Shown: positions 22,690 through 36,322 of the stretch, one piece after another
Layout: each line of letters opens with the position of its first letter
Position numbering within the stretch: position 1 is the first letter of the stretch
From: Myoxocephalus aenaeus
Lineage: Eukaryota > Chordata > Actinopteri > Perciformes > Cottidae
Length of the DNA: 64,000 bases
NCBI GenBank assembly: GCA_038501785.1
Contig: JBAMJR010000031.1
Span: 9,319,001 to 9,383,000 of the forward strand
Direction of reading: 5' to 3'
The notes under the pieces: generated by a model
The model's database searches: none
What the model saw: only the letters and a program-made list of their open reading frames with translations
Told to the model about the DNA's origin: nothing
Position numbers and translations under genes: made by a program

Positions 22690-25013
22690 GAACCTCCCCC
22701 TCTAGGGACGGCTCTCGACGTCCCCCTTGGCTGGTCCGGGTGAGCCCTATGGAAGGCCGTGATCAGGGAGGGGTCCATGATGTTGCGAGTGGGGACCCAT
22801 TGGCGCTCCTCCGGACCATACCCCTCCCAATCAACGAGGTATTGTAGTCCCCTACCCCGTCGCCGAGATTTGAGCAGGCGACGGACTGTGTAGACAGGGC
22901 CCCCGTCGATGAGCCGGGGGGGTGGCGGGGGTCTGGGGGAGGGCTGAAGCGGGCTTTCCCGGACAGGTTTAACCCTGGAGACGTGGAAGGTGGGATGGAC
23001 TCTCATGGCTGGTGGCAGACGCAGCCGGATGGCTGCAGGGTTAATGACCCGTGAAACAGGGAACGGACCCACATAACGGGCAGCCAACTTCTTGGACTCT
23101 ACCCGGAGGGGAAGATCCCGAGTCGACAGCCAGACCCGTTGTCCCGGAGCGTACTGAGGCGCGGGGAGACGACGTTTGTTGGCTGACCGTTGGTAGCGCT
23201 CGGAGGTGCGCAATAGTGTGGATCGGGCCTGCCTCCAAGTGCGTCGGCATCGCTGGACAAAGGCCTGGACAGAAGGTACCCTGGATTCCTGTTCCTGCTC
23301 CGGGAAGAGTGGGGGCTGGTATCCACGGGCACACTGGAAGGGGGAGAGCCCAGTGGCTGAACTGGGAAGGGTGTTGTGGGCATACTCAACCCACAGGAGT
23401 TGTGTGGACCAGGATTGCGGGTTACGGGAGGAGAGGCACCGTAACGCGGTCTCCATCTCCTGGTTCATACGTTCCGCCTGTCCATTCGATTGAGGGTGGA
23501 ATCCTGATGACAGGCTGACCGTGGCCCCCAGTAGCCTGCAAAACTCAGTCCAAAAGTGCGAGGTGAACTGTGGACCCCGGTCGGAGACCACATCCGTGGG
23601 CAGACCGTGCAGGCGGAACACCTCCTGTAACATAATCTGGGCTGTTTCTTTGGCGGTAGGCAATTTGGTTAGTGGGATGAGCCGAGCAGACTTGGAAAAT
23701 CGATCAATGACCGTGAGAATGACTGTGTTACCGTTGGAGGTGGGTAGGCCGGTTACGAAATCCAATGCGATGTGGGACCAGGGGCGATGAGGAATTGGCA
23801 GAGGATGAAGGAGACCTGAGGGAGCCTTGCGGGGGCTTTTGTGCTGAGCGCAGACTTGGCAAGCACTGACAAATCCCTTGGTGTCGTCTGCCATGGAAGA
23901 CCACCAGAAGCGTTGTCTGAGTAGTGCCAGGGTGCGTCTGACTCCCGGATGGCACGCCAGACGGGAGGAATGACCCCACTGGAGTACCTGGGAACGGAGA
24001 CTGTCTGGGACAAACAAGCGATTATCGGGACAAGCACTGGGAGCTGGGTGTTCTGCATGGGAGCGCTTTACCTTGTCCTCCACCTGCCAGGACACTGCAC
24101 CAACAACACAATCCAAGGGTAGGATGCCTTGAGGGTGAGCCGAGGAGCCTTCAGGCTGGAATTGACGAGACAGGGCATCGGGTTTTATGTTCTTGGAGCC
24201 GGGCCTGTATGAGAGGGCAAACTCAAAACGGTTAAAAAACAGAGCCCACCTAGCTTGACGGGAGTTCAGCCGCTTTGCCGAGCGGATATATTCCAGGTTC
24301 TTGTGGTCTGTCCAGACTACAAACGGCTGCTGCGCTCCCTCCAGCCAGTGTCTCCATTCCTCCAGCGCTAGTTTCACTGCCAGCAACTCCCGATTCCCAA
24401 TGTCGTAATTCCTCTCTGCAGGCGACAGTTTCCGGGAGAAGAAGGCACAAGGATGAACCTTCTGATCTCCGGCAGCCCGCTGCGAGAGAACAGCCCCAAC
24501 CCCAGTGTCCGAGGCGTCCACCTCCACAATGAACTGGCGGGTCAGATCTGGGAATATTAGGATGGGAGCAGACGAGAAGCGTGTCTTTAACTCACCAAAG
24601 GCCTCTGCCGCCTCGAAGGTCCACCTGAAGGGCACACGCTGGGAGGTGAGAGCAGTGAGCGGGGCAGCCACGGAACTATAGTTACGGATAAACCGCCGAT
24701 AGAAGTTGGCGAAGCCTAGGAAGCGTTGCAGCTCCTTACGTGTAGCAGGTGTAGGCCAGTTCTCCACTGCACTGGTTTTAGATGGATCCATCTGGATGCT
24801 ACCTGCTTTGATAACAAATCCCAGAAATGCCACCTCAGAGGTGTGGAACTCACACTTCTCGGCCTTCGCGAACAGGTGGTTCTCCAGGAGTCTTTGGAGA
24901 ACTTGCCGTACATGTACCACATGCTCCTGTGGGGATTTGGAGAAGATAAGGATATCATCTAGATACACAAACACAGAAACATTAAGCAGGTCTCGGAGAA
25001 CATCATTCACCAA
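22665..25013 (-). pseudogene. chromovirus pol, distal part: RT palm end, RNase H, integrase, chromodomain
   Basis: An open 782-residue frame. It opens with the reverse transcriptase catalytic box VYLDDILIF (about 16-24). RNase H follows, with EVDASDTGVGAVLSQR at about 163-178 and TDHKNLEYI. The integrase zinc-binding HHCC motif runs over about 347-391, ending CQVCAQHK. The integrase core has the catalytic Asp in ALDFVTG (about 415-421), Asp in SDRGPQF (about 477-483) and Glu in NGQAERMNQE (about 509-518). A chromodomain (YTVRRLLKSRRRGRG, YLVDWEGYGPEERQWVP) sits at about 705-765 and is thought to steer integration toward particular chromatin. The frame is intact but is separated from upstream pol by a frame break near 25030. 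Confidence 0.93.
22690..22703 (-). promoter_or_regulatory. polypurine tract (plus-strand primer)
   Basis: In sense orientation AGAGGGGGAGG directly precedes the 3' LTR, separated by only three bases (TTC). This is the position and composition expected for the RNase H-resistant plus-strand primer. It overlaps pol coding sequence. Confidence 0.8.
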
Positions 25014-25665
25014 CCCCTGGAAAACCGCGGGGCATTGGTGAGTCCAAATGGCATTACCAAGTATTCATAATGTCCACTAGGGGTATTAAATGCAGTCTTC
25101 CACTCGTCCCCCTTTCGGATTCTCACCAAGTGGTAAGCATTGCGGAGATAGAGTTTGGAAAAGATGGTTGCCCCTTGGAGCAACTCAAAAGCAGAGGAAA
25201 CGAGTGGGAGGGGGTACCTGTTCTTTACAGTGATGTCGTTAAGTCCTCTGTAATCTATGCAGGGGCGCAGGGATTTGTCCTTCTTGCTGACAAAGAAAAA
25301 ACCCGCTCCAGCAGGGGATGAAGACGGCCTAATGAGGCCAGCGGCTAAGGAGTCGTTAATATATTTCTCCATGGTCTTAATCTCAGGAGCAGATAGGGAA
25401 AAAAGTCTACCTCTGGGCGGAGTCGTACCCGGGAGAAGGTCGATTGCACAGTCGTACGGGCGGTGCGGCGGTAATGAGGTGGCCCGAGCCTTGCTGAAAA
25501 CCTCCCTTAGGTCATGATATTCCCTGGGGACACCGGTGAGATCTGAGGACTCAGTAGAGACAGGCGAGCTTGACACAGATGATAGAGCCGGTTTTAGACA
25601 CACCGCATGGCAATGAGCACTCCATTGTAGAACGGTACCTGTAGACCAGTCAATGTGTGGGTTGT
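25007..25665 (-). pseudogene. chromovirus pol, proximal reverse transcriptase
   Basis: The frame covers the N-terminal half of the reverse transcriptase: SLPPHRPYDCAIDLLPGTTP, the block KDKSLRPCIDYRGLNDITVK, and YEYLVMPFGLTNAP. One of the catalytic Asp regions is changed: the usual F(S/T)KLDLR is read as FSKLYLRNAYH. A Tyr there in place of Asp would itself be expected to abolish polymerase activity. The frame shifts near 25030 just before the YLDD segment and near 25660 at the protease junction. Both are small length changes whose sum is compatible with the original frame. Confidence 0.88.
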
Positions 25666-26090
25666 CTCGTGAGCCATGGATAGCCTAAAATGACCGGTTG
25701 CTGTGGTGAATTGATGAGATGGAAAGTGAGTGTTTCATTGTGATTACCTGACATGGTCATCGGCAGGGGAGCGGATCGATGAGTAACCCTGCAGAGGAGG
25801 CGACCGTCTAAAGCGGTAGCGTGGATGGGTTCGTCCAGAACCACCTGCCCGATCCCCAGCTGTGAAGCCAGAGCCATGTCCATGAGGTTAGCATCTGCAC
25901 CAGAGTCTATGAGCACTGAAACCGGGTGGTTCCTCCCTGAGCAACATAGCTGAACTGTCATCAGAGGCCGAGAGGGCATTTCAAAATTCACACTTCGGCT
26001 CACCAGCGCCCTCTGTTTGACTGGTGAGCCCTCTCTTTTACGGGACAGGAGGTTACGAAATGACTGCTCTGACCGCAGTACAGGCATTGA
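25650..26090 (-). pseudogene. chromovirus aspartic protease region of pol
   Basis: The frame contains the protease active-site motif VLIDSGADANLMD followed by a second conserved block PVILGYPWL. It overlaps the 3' end of gag in the -1 frame by about 90 nt. This is the usual gag/pol layout in gypsy elements and suggests -1 ribosomal frameshifting. It ends early at the frame break near 25660, where the next conserved stretch (NPHIDW type) continues in another frame. Confidence 0.85.
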
Positions 26091-26995
26091 TTCTCCTGCA
26101 GGCGGCGCTGTCGTTCCTCGGTGGAGAGTCGGGCCCGCCCAAGCTGCATGGGCTCAGGGACCTCGGCAGAACCGCCAAAGGCCCTTTCTGAAGGGAACCT
26201 CCCCGACTCGGCCGATCGGTGAAACGGCGCCTGTGGAGCGACCGAAAACCGCCTCTCCCTCTGCCGTTCCCGCAGGCGGCCGTCAATACGGATAGAGAGC
26301 GCGATCAGGTCATCCAACTCAGTCGGAAGATCGCGAGCCGCCAGCTCGTCCTTGATGCGGTCCGACAGACCGTGGTAGAAGGCATCCAGGAGCGGAGGAG
26401 CGTTCCAGCCGCTCTCAGCTGCTGCGGTGCGGAAGTCAATGGAGTAATCCGACACGGATCTTCCTCCCTGCTCCAGGTCCATCAAGCCTCGAGCGGCCTC
26501 TCTCCCTGGTGTGGCGTGATCGAAGACCTTCCGCAGCTCCTTGGAGAACAGCAGGAATGAAGAGCAGATCGGCGACTGTCGCTGCCACTCAGCAGTTCCC
26601 CACTGCTTGGCTCTGCCCGTGAGGAGCGAGATGACGTACGCAACTCGGGCCCTGTCGGAGGGAAAGGCGGATGGCTGGAGCTCAAAGGCGAGAGAGCACT
26701 GGGTCAGGAATGGCCGACAGGAACCAGGAGCACCAGAACAACGCTCCGGAGGAGGCAGACGTGCCTCTGACACGGGAGAAGTGCGAGGCGGCGGGCTGGA
26801 AGCACTGCCGGCAGTCCGCTCTCCAGCGGGTCTCCTCAGCAGATGATCACGGAGCGACTCCATGCCGCGCTCGTGACTCACGCCCATAGCCTGCACTGCT
26901 TCGGTCAAGAAGGTGAGCTGTTGCTCGTGGCGCTGTAGTATGTCGGCTGGAGTCAGAGGTTCCGTCGCGGCCTGAGCAGAGTCGGCTGAACTCAT
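26000..26995 (-). CDS. chromovirus Gag
   Basis: The open frame extends from inside the 5' LTR. The likely start is ATG at 26993-26995 (MSSADSAQAATEPLTPADIL), giving 331 residues. A coiled-coil-like start is followed by a retrotransposon-type Gag domain (FLTQCSLAFELQPSAFPSDR, and later DYSIDFRTAAAESGWN). The C-terminus has one CCHC zinc knuckle, CLYCGQSSHFVTSC (C-x2-C-x4-H-x4-C). Gag forms the particle that packages element RNA. The start codon lies only 16 nt from the LTR. The frame is intact, so this copy may still make Gag if transcribed. Confidence 0.9.
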   Translation of the reverse strand: MSSADSAQAATEPLTPADILQRHEQQLTFLTEAVQAMGVSHERGMESLRDHLLRRPAGERTAGSASSPPPRTSPVSEARLPPPERCSGAPGSCRPFLTQCSLAFELQPSAFPSDRARVAYVISLLTGRAKQWGTAEWQRQSPICSSFLLFSKELRKVFDHATPGREAARGLMDLEQGGRSVSDYSIDFRTAAAESGWNAPPLLDAFYHGLSDRIKDELAARDLPTELDDLIALSIRIDGRLRERQRERRFSVAPQAPFHRSAESGRFPSERAFGGSAEVPEPMQLGRARLSTEERQRRLQENQCLYCGQSSHFVTSCPVKERAHQSNRGRW

Positions 26996-26999
26996 GTTG

Positions 27000-27009
27000 G
27001 CCAGATTGT
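27000..27009 (-). promoter_or_regulatory. putative self-priming primer-binding site
   Basis: In sense orientation ACAATCTGGC begins two bases after the 5' LTR. It is exactly complementary to GCCAGATTGT inside the LTR (27244-27253). Position and spacing fit a minus-strand primer-binding site primed by the element's own RNA 5' end, as in Tf1. It does not resemble a common tRNA 3' end. Confidence 0.7.
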
Positions 27010-27011
27010 AC

Positions 27012-27448
27012 TGTGAGGCACAGTAGATAGTCGAGTTCAATAGCACAACTCTGAGACAGGTGGTAGGCAAAGTTCTTTAGTGGGGTATTCAGGCAGGGGT
27101 CAAAACCAGGAGATCAGTCAAACAAGCAAACAAATCCGACAAGGGGCAGGCAAAAATCCACGGTACACTAGACAGGCAAAAACGGGGTCAGAACAGGCAG
27201 GCAAAGAGAGGGATACGCTGGAGAGTTTGGCACAAAGGACAAGACAATCTGGCAGAGGACACGTGCAAGTGAGGGGACCTAGATAGTGAGCTAATGAGGG
27301 AACGGGCTGCAGGTGAGATGGGTGTGAGGGCCAGGTGACGGTGATGAGGGGTAATCAGACGTGGGTGGTAGGATCTGGAATGACAGGAGAGTGGTTAGAA
27401 ATGACAGACAGGATGAAAAACACTTAATATGACGGGGAATCCGTGACA
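27012..27448 (-). repeat. 5' LTR of the chromovirus
   Basis: A 437-bp repeat identical, as far as I compared, to 22253-22689. In sense orientation a TATA-like TATCTA (27280-27285) lies 32 nt before the GCCAGATTGT complementary site, so transcription plausibly starts there. Confidence 0.95.
27244..27285 (-). promoter_or_regulatory. putative LTR promoter: TATA-like box and transcript 5' end
   Basis: TATCTA at 27280-27285 (-) and the 10-nt site at 27244-27253 are separated by a typical TATA-to-start distance. The same pair occurs in the 3' LTR (22485-22494 and about 22521-22526). The start-site assignment is inference from the self-priming match. Confidence 0.5.
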
Positions 27449-27453
27449 ACTCC

Positions 27454-32080
<4,627 letters not shown>

Positions 32081-32087
32081 ACTTCAT

Positions 32088-32897
32088 TATGAAGGTAGAT
32101 TTGTGTCTTTATTACGCAAACCCCAAAAATGTTTTGAGAGCAAATGTCGTATTTGTAAGTAAATTATTTCTTAGTTTTGATTATGAAACTAGATTTTTTT
32201 TTTTTTTTTACTGCAAAAAAAAAATTATTCGCTCTCAAAACCAAAAGCTACGAGTTGAGTTTTGGAAGTAGTGGGCGGGACATACGCTGCTAAATGAGCC
32301 AGGAGTTTCTATTGGTGGGTTTGACTTGGCACTCTTGGCACACACTAACGGGAGATTACGAGAGGAGGACATGGAGGTAAGTTACATTAAATTGCTCTGT
32401 TTTGTCAAAATTATTTTAAATGTAGCAGCACTATGTGCTAACGTTACATGCACACAGAAAGTGGGGTTGCATGTCAACACAGCAGCCCTCCATGTCGTTC
32501 TTTAAAAAAAGAGACTCCACGACACTAACAAGATGAAAACAAAGTGAAGTGCTGATTCATTTAAAATAATTTTGACAAAACAGACCAATATAATGTCAAC
32601 TTACCTCCATGTCCTCCTCACGTAACCTCCCGTTAGCGTGCCAAGAGCCAAGTCGAGCCCACCAATAGAAACTCCTGGCTCATTCAGCAGCGTATGCCCC
32701 ACCCGCTAAATCTCGTAGCTTTTTGTTTTGAGAGCGAAGGGTTTCTTTTTGAGAGCAAAAGTTTTATAAAATATTTTTGATTTGCAGCCAAACATTCTAG
32801 TTTCATAAGCAAAACTAACAAATAACATATGGGAAATTTGCTCTAAACAAAACTTTGGTTTTTGTTTGCGTAATAAAGACACATATCTACCTTCATA
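32088..32897. mobile_element. foldback-type inverted-repeat element, 810 bp
   Basis: The left arm (32088 to about 32422) is matched by the reverse complement of the right arm (about 32556 to 32897) over some 330 bp with scattered differences. Termini read TATGAAGGTAGA and TCTACCTTCATA. CTTCAT directly flanks both sides (32082-32087 and 32898-32903), and depending on the boundary the duplication is 6-7 bp. The central part (about 32423-32555) is unique. No transposase is present; open frames in the arms are incidental. The superfamily was not identified. Confidence 0.82.
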
Positions 32898-32903
32898 CTT
32901 CAT

Positions 32904-35900
32904 ACACTGAAATAAATCTGTGCAGCAAGTGCGTTCCCTCCAAAAATGTATTCGGCGAAACAATTAAAAAGCATAAGGCTTAGTCATTCATGCTCTGAGC
33001 TATGGTAGCATACACTCTCCCATTTATAAGTGAAATCTGATTTACTTTTAATGTCACATTTTTGCCATTTTAATGTGATAAAAAGTTTGATTTGATTTGA
33101 AAATTGTTCACCAGCTATCTTGATATGAGTTACCTGACTGAATACAAATCAGCTGAGCTTTTAAAACATATGGAGATCTGATGCATTAATATTTGTATTT
33201 CATGAGATGAAACTTAATCCATGACTAGATTGGGCACACACCCCTTGACATTCTCTGTCTACAGCAGCTGATACCTGAAGTATTGAAATGCAGCATCCAG
33301 CAGTGATTAGAGGATGAAATTGGTGACAGACAATCTATTCCTCCAGTCACTTATGCCACCTAGCCTGGGCACCTCAATCATGTTTTCTCATTAGGCATCG
33401 GGACTTCAGCGGAATATTCAAGTATAAATTGAATATAATCGTGCTTGGGAAATAAATGGGACAATTGGGAGAAGGATTTGCATATCTTTCCGCTCAGATG
33501 TTAACCCATATCAAGTCAGAAAATAACATGAATAATTCCAACTATTGGACACTTCGACCCAAAAGACATTGAGCACCGCAGTATACGTGACCCTTCTTTG
33601 CATTTTGACATGTGTGCTCTATCCGCTGTTGCTGCTATTGGAGTGTCATAAACGCTAAACATGCTGTTATTTAAATATTGTTCTGCCCCATCTTTTAATG
33701 AAGGCTTACAATGATTGTGATCACAGCTGCTCTGAGTAGCACTGATTATAAGTCGCTTTACATAAGAGCCCCTGCCAAACTAAGATGTGAATTAATGTCA
33801 GTGCTAAGGATGTAGACAAGAGGGCCAAAGCTACCAAGAGTGCTTCTCTCTGGAAATTGAACTGACATGTTCATTTCGAAAACATTTTACTGAATATCCA
33901 TTTTGGCACCTGAGGTTCAATGTTGAGTATTTCTCTAAGAAGCAGGAAACGCCCTGTATTTAGTTTTCTGTCTCTCGGAAGCACAGTCATTTGTTGTAAT
34001 CTTGTGCTCTGTATCTTGTCACTTTTTCATGTAAAGTAGAGGATGCCTCATTTTATAACTAAACTTTTCACCTACTCAGTGCTGTGTACAGAATAATATT
34101 TGTCATAATGTGAAGTGTATGAAGTGGGTTAAGTTGACCGCTCACACTCTCTTCATCAACCCACATCGAGTGTCTGACTCCCACACCTCCTGTCATCACA
34201 GTATCAACAATACAAATGGCTTTTCATTAGCTTTATTCACCTGGAGAGGGTTAGCTGACAAATGCACACTCTGTGTCAGTTAAACCCTTGTGTGGTGTTC
34301 ATATTTTTTGTTGGGTTCATATACAGTATTTGTAAATCTGACTGAGAGAGTAAGGGCCTCGCCAGCCACGAACCTCACCGCACGCCACCGCCTCAACCTA
34401 TAACTAAATCTTTACCATAGTGGTATCAGATCTGTTTTTATTTTTGCATAAGATACTGTATTTGCAACAGCTCTGGAAGAAAATAAATAATCATGTGGTT
34501 CTGCAGATAAGGTCAGATCAGAAAACATTCTTCTGAAGAGCAATTAAACATCTTATGTTGTGGTTTTGTTTGGATCAGTTGTTCTCAGGCCACTTTTGGC
34601 CCATTAATCCACTTCTGCAGCGTTTACCTGTATGTTAAATATATTCCAAACAACTCTTGCTCTGTCAATAAGTTACCAAATGCACAATTCCCAGTGGAGC
34701 TTTGAGGAGGCAAAAACTGGGTGGCAAGAAAGTAAACTGAGTGTAAGGATTTTGCCCAGGGTTTGTTTGGCCAAGCAATGGTTCTGCAGAGTCTTTAAAA
34801 GTGATGCATAACATCTATGACATGTCTTTGTTATACAGGAGGCATTCTGTAATACACCAGGACTGAATGAGAAACATCAGTAACCCATCAACCTTAAGAG
34901 CAAACCTCCTGTTATTTTGTTCCTTCCAAGATGTAAAGACAATGTTTTACAGACAATGTACTGCATTTAAAAATCCAGAACAGTACTTTCACTTAGTTTA
35001 TCATTTTAAGCATAATTGCAAATGTAATTGCATTCAAACTCAGTCCCTTTACTTGGCCATTTTCTAACCTTCAGGAAGAGCCATTTGCTGCCATTCACTA
35101 CGCTCACTCTCCGTTGTAAGTGCAATTGCTTTCCCTGCTGATGACGTTCTCATCTGCCTCGAGATTCTTTGTGTAATTTCAATGTGCAGAAGTGTTGGAC
35201 CGCAAAGGGAGCAACATTTTCATGCATATACCAGAATGAAAACTGTGAGCTTTCAAATCTCGCAACAGCAAAGTGTGAAAACTGAAGGTGTCAAACAGAG
35301 AGGTGTTATTTGTTCATGCAATTGTATGATTCATCCTCTTTCGCATATCAGAGGAAGCAGGATCAGTCAGTTGGTAGTGGGAGATCAAGGTTTGTAGCAC
35401 CTTTTCTTAAAAGTGATAATATGCAAGTTCAGTTTCTATTAATACGTGTCAGTTTGCTACTCGATTTAACCAACTGGTATCATTCAATAGTATTTACATT
35501 TATTGGCAAAATGGCTCGCTCTTTATCTCAACCTCATTACCAAGCCATAATGTAAAGACTGGTCAACTCAGCAAAACTCCCAAATGAAGTTCAATGGCAA
35601 AAAAAATGCAAATCCTCGCTTTCTACAATATCTGCACATGGCAGTTAAGATAAGATACAATAAGATAATCCTTTATTAGTCCCACAGTTGGGAAATTGCA
35701 GGATTACAGCAGCAGTGTGGTTAAGGTTACGGAAAGATTGTGGTTTGGCAAATAACCTACATATAATCAATAATTGGTGAGCTTAAGTTAACATACATAG
35801 CATAACAACTGGTTGTGGTTCGGGTTAAATCTAATGTGTTTCACACTTATCCTCCACCTAGACATCCTCACTATTACTTCCATCCTTCGAGAATACTTGG

Positions 35901-36085
35901 CTGGTTTATCCTCAGTAAAACCTTAGCAAAGCCCTATTGTAATCGCTTATCATTTCACGCATGTAATCACATGTTCTTGTTCTCAAAAACTTGAGGCAAG
36001 CTTATTAGAACTGGTGAATTTTTTTTTATTTTATGGGTCCCATGCTCGGCTATGAGAAAATGTCTCACTGGCGCCCCCTTGAAGT
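32904..36085. other. intergenic, no gene recognised
   Basis: It contains one recognised repeat (35645-35735). Other open frames are short and unsupported. Confidence 0.55.
35645..35735. repeat. teleost retroposon tail (GATAAGATA...CTTTATTAGTCCCAC)
   Basis: The string AATCCTTTATTAGTCCCACA preceded by GATAAGATA units, and followed by TTGGGAAATTGCAGGATTAC, is a very common fish interspersed retroposon segment. Only a short fragment is present. Confidence 0.6.
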
Positions 36086-36322
36086 TTGACAGGCCACGCC
36101 CCTTTCCCTGTATGTCCGATTGACTTGAAATTATACAGCTGATAGAGCTCTCTACGAAAAAGCAGTTTGGACCATTAAAATGCACCTATTTAGATTTTCC
36201 GGCATTTTTAATTTTGTGAAAACAACCTTTTTTGTATTCCTCCTAATGCTTGGTCTGATTGCTACCATATTTGATGTGGATCATCATTGGATTAATCTCA
36301 TCAAAATCGTTCTCTCTCTCAG
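36085..36322. other. flank of the coiled-coil exon, possible intron or repeat
   Basis: Open sequence rich in TTT/ATT that resembles interspersed DNA (GCCACGCCCCTTTCCCTGTA and GTCCGATTGACTTGAAATTA). It ends in TTCTCTCTCTCAG, a strong splice acceptor at 36310-36322. It is open in frame with the downstream exon from 36180 but does not look coding. Confidence 0.45.

Larger units (their letters stand above)
22248..27453 (-). mobile_element. full-length Ty3/gypsy chromovirus (sushi-like) with target-site duplication
   Basis: Two 437-bp LTRs (22253-22689 and 27012-27448) enclose gag, protease, reverse transcriptase, RNase H, integrase and a C-terminal chromodomain, all on the - strand. The 5-bp repeat ACTCC flanks the element (22248-22252 and 27449-27453). 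The LTRs show no difference that I could see, so the insertion is recent. A purine-rich tract borders the 3' LTR, and a self-complementary primer site borders the 5' LTR. Two frame breaks in pol (near 25660 and 25030) make this copy non-autonomous as read, unless they are sequencing errors. The chromodomain and the order RT-RNaseH-integrase place it among vertebrate chromoviruses. Confidence 0.95.

Noticed and set aside
23051..26889. Several + strand frames of 80-155 residues across the chromovirus
   Set aside because: Antisense shadows of GC-rich gag-pol with no domain content of their own.
32089..32271. Small frames in the foldback arms (also 32706-32963)
   Set aside because: They mirror each other because of the inverted repeat and have no domain.
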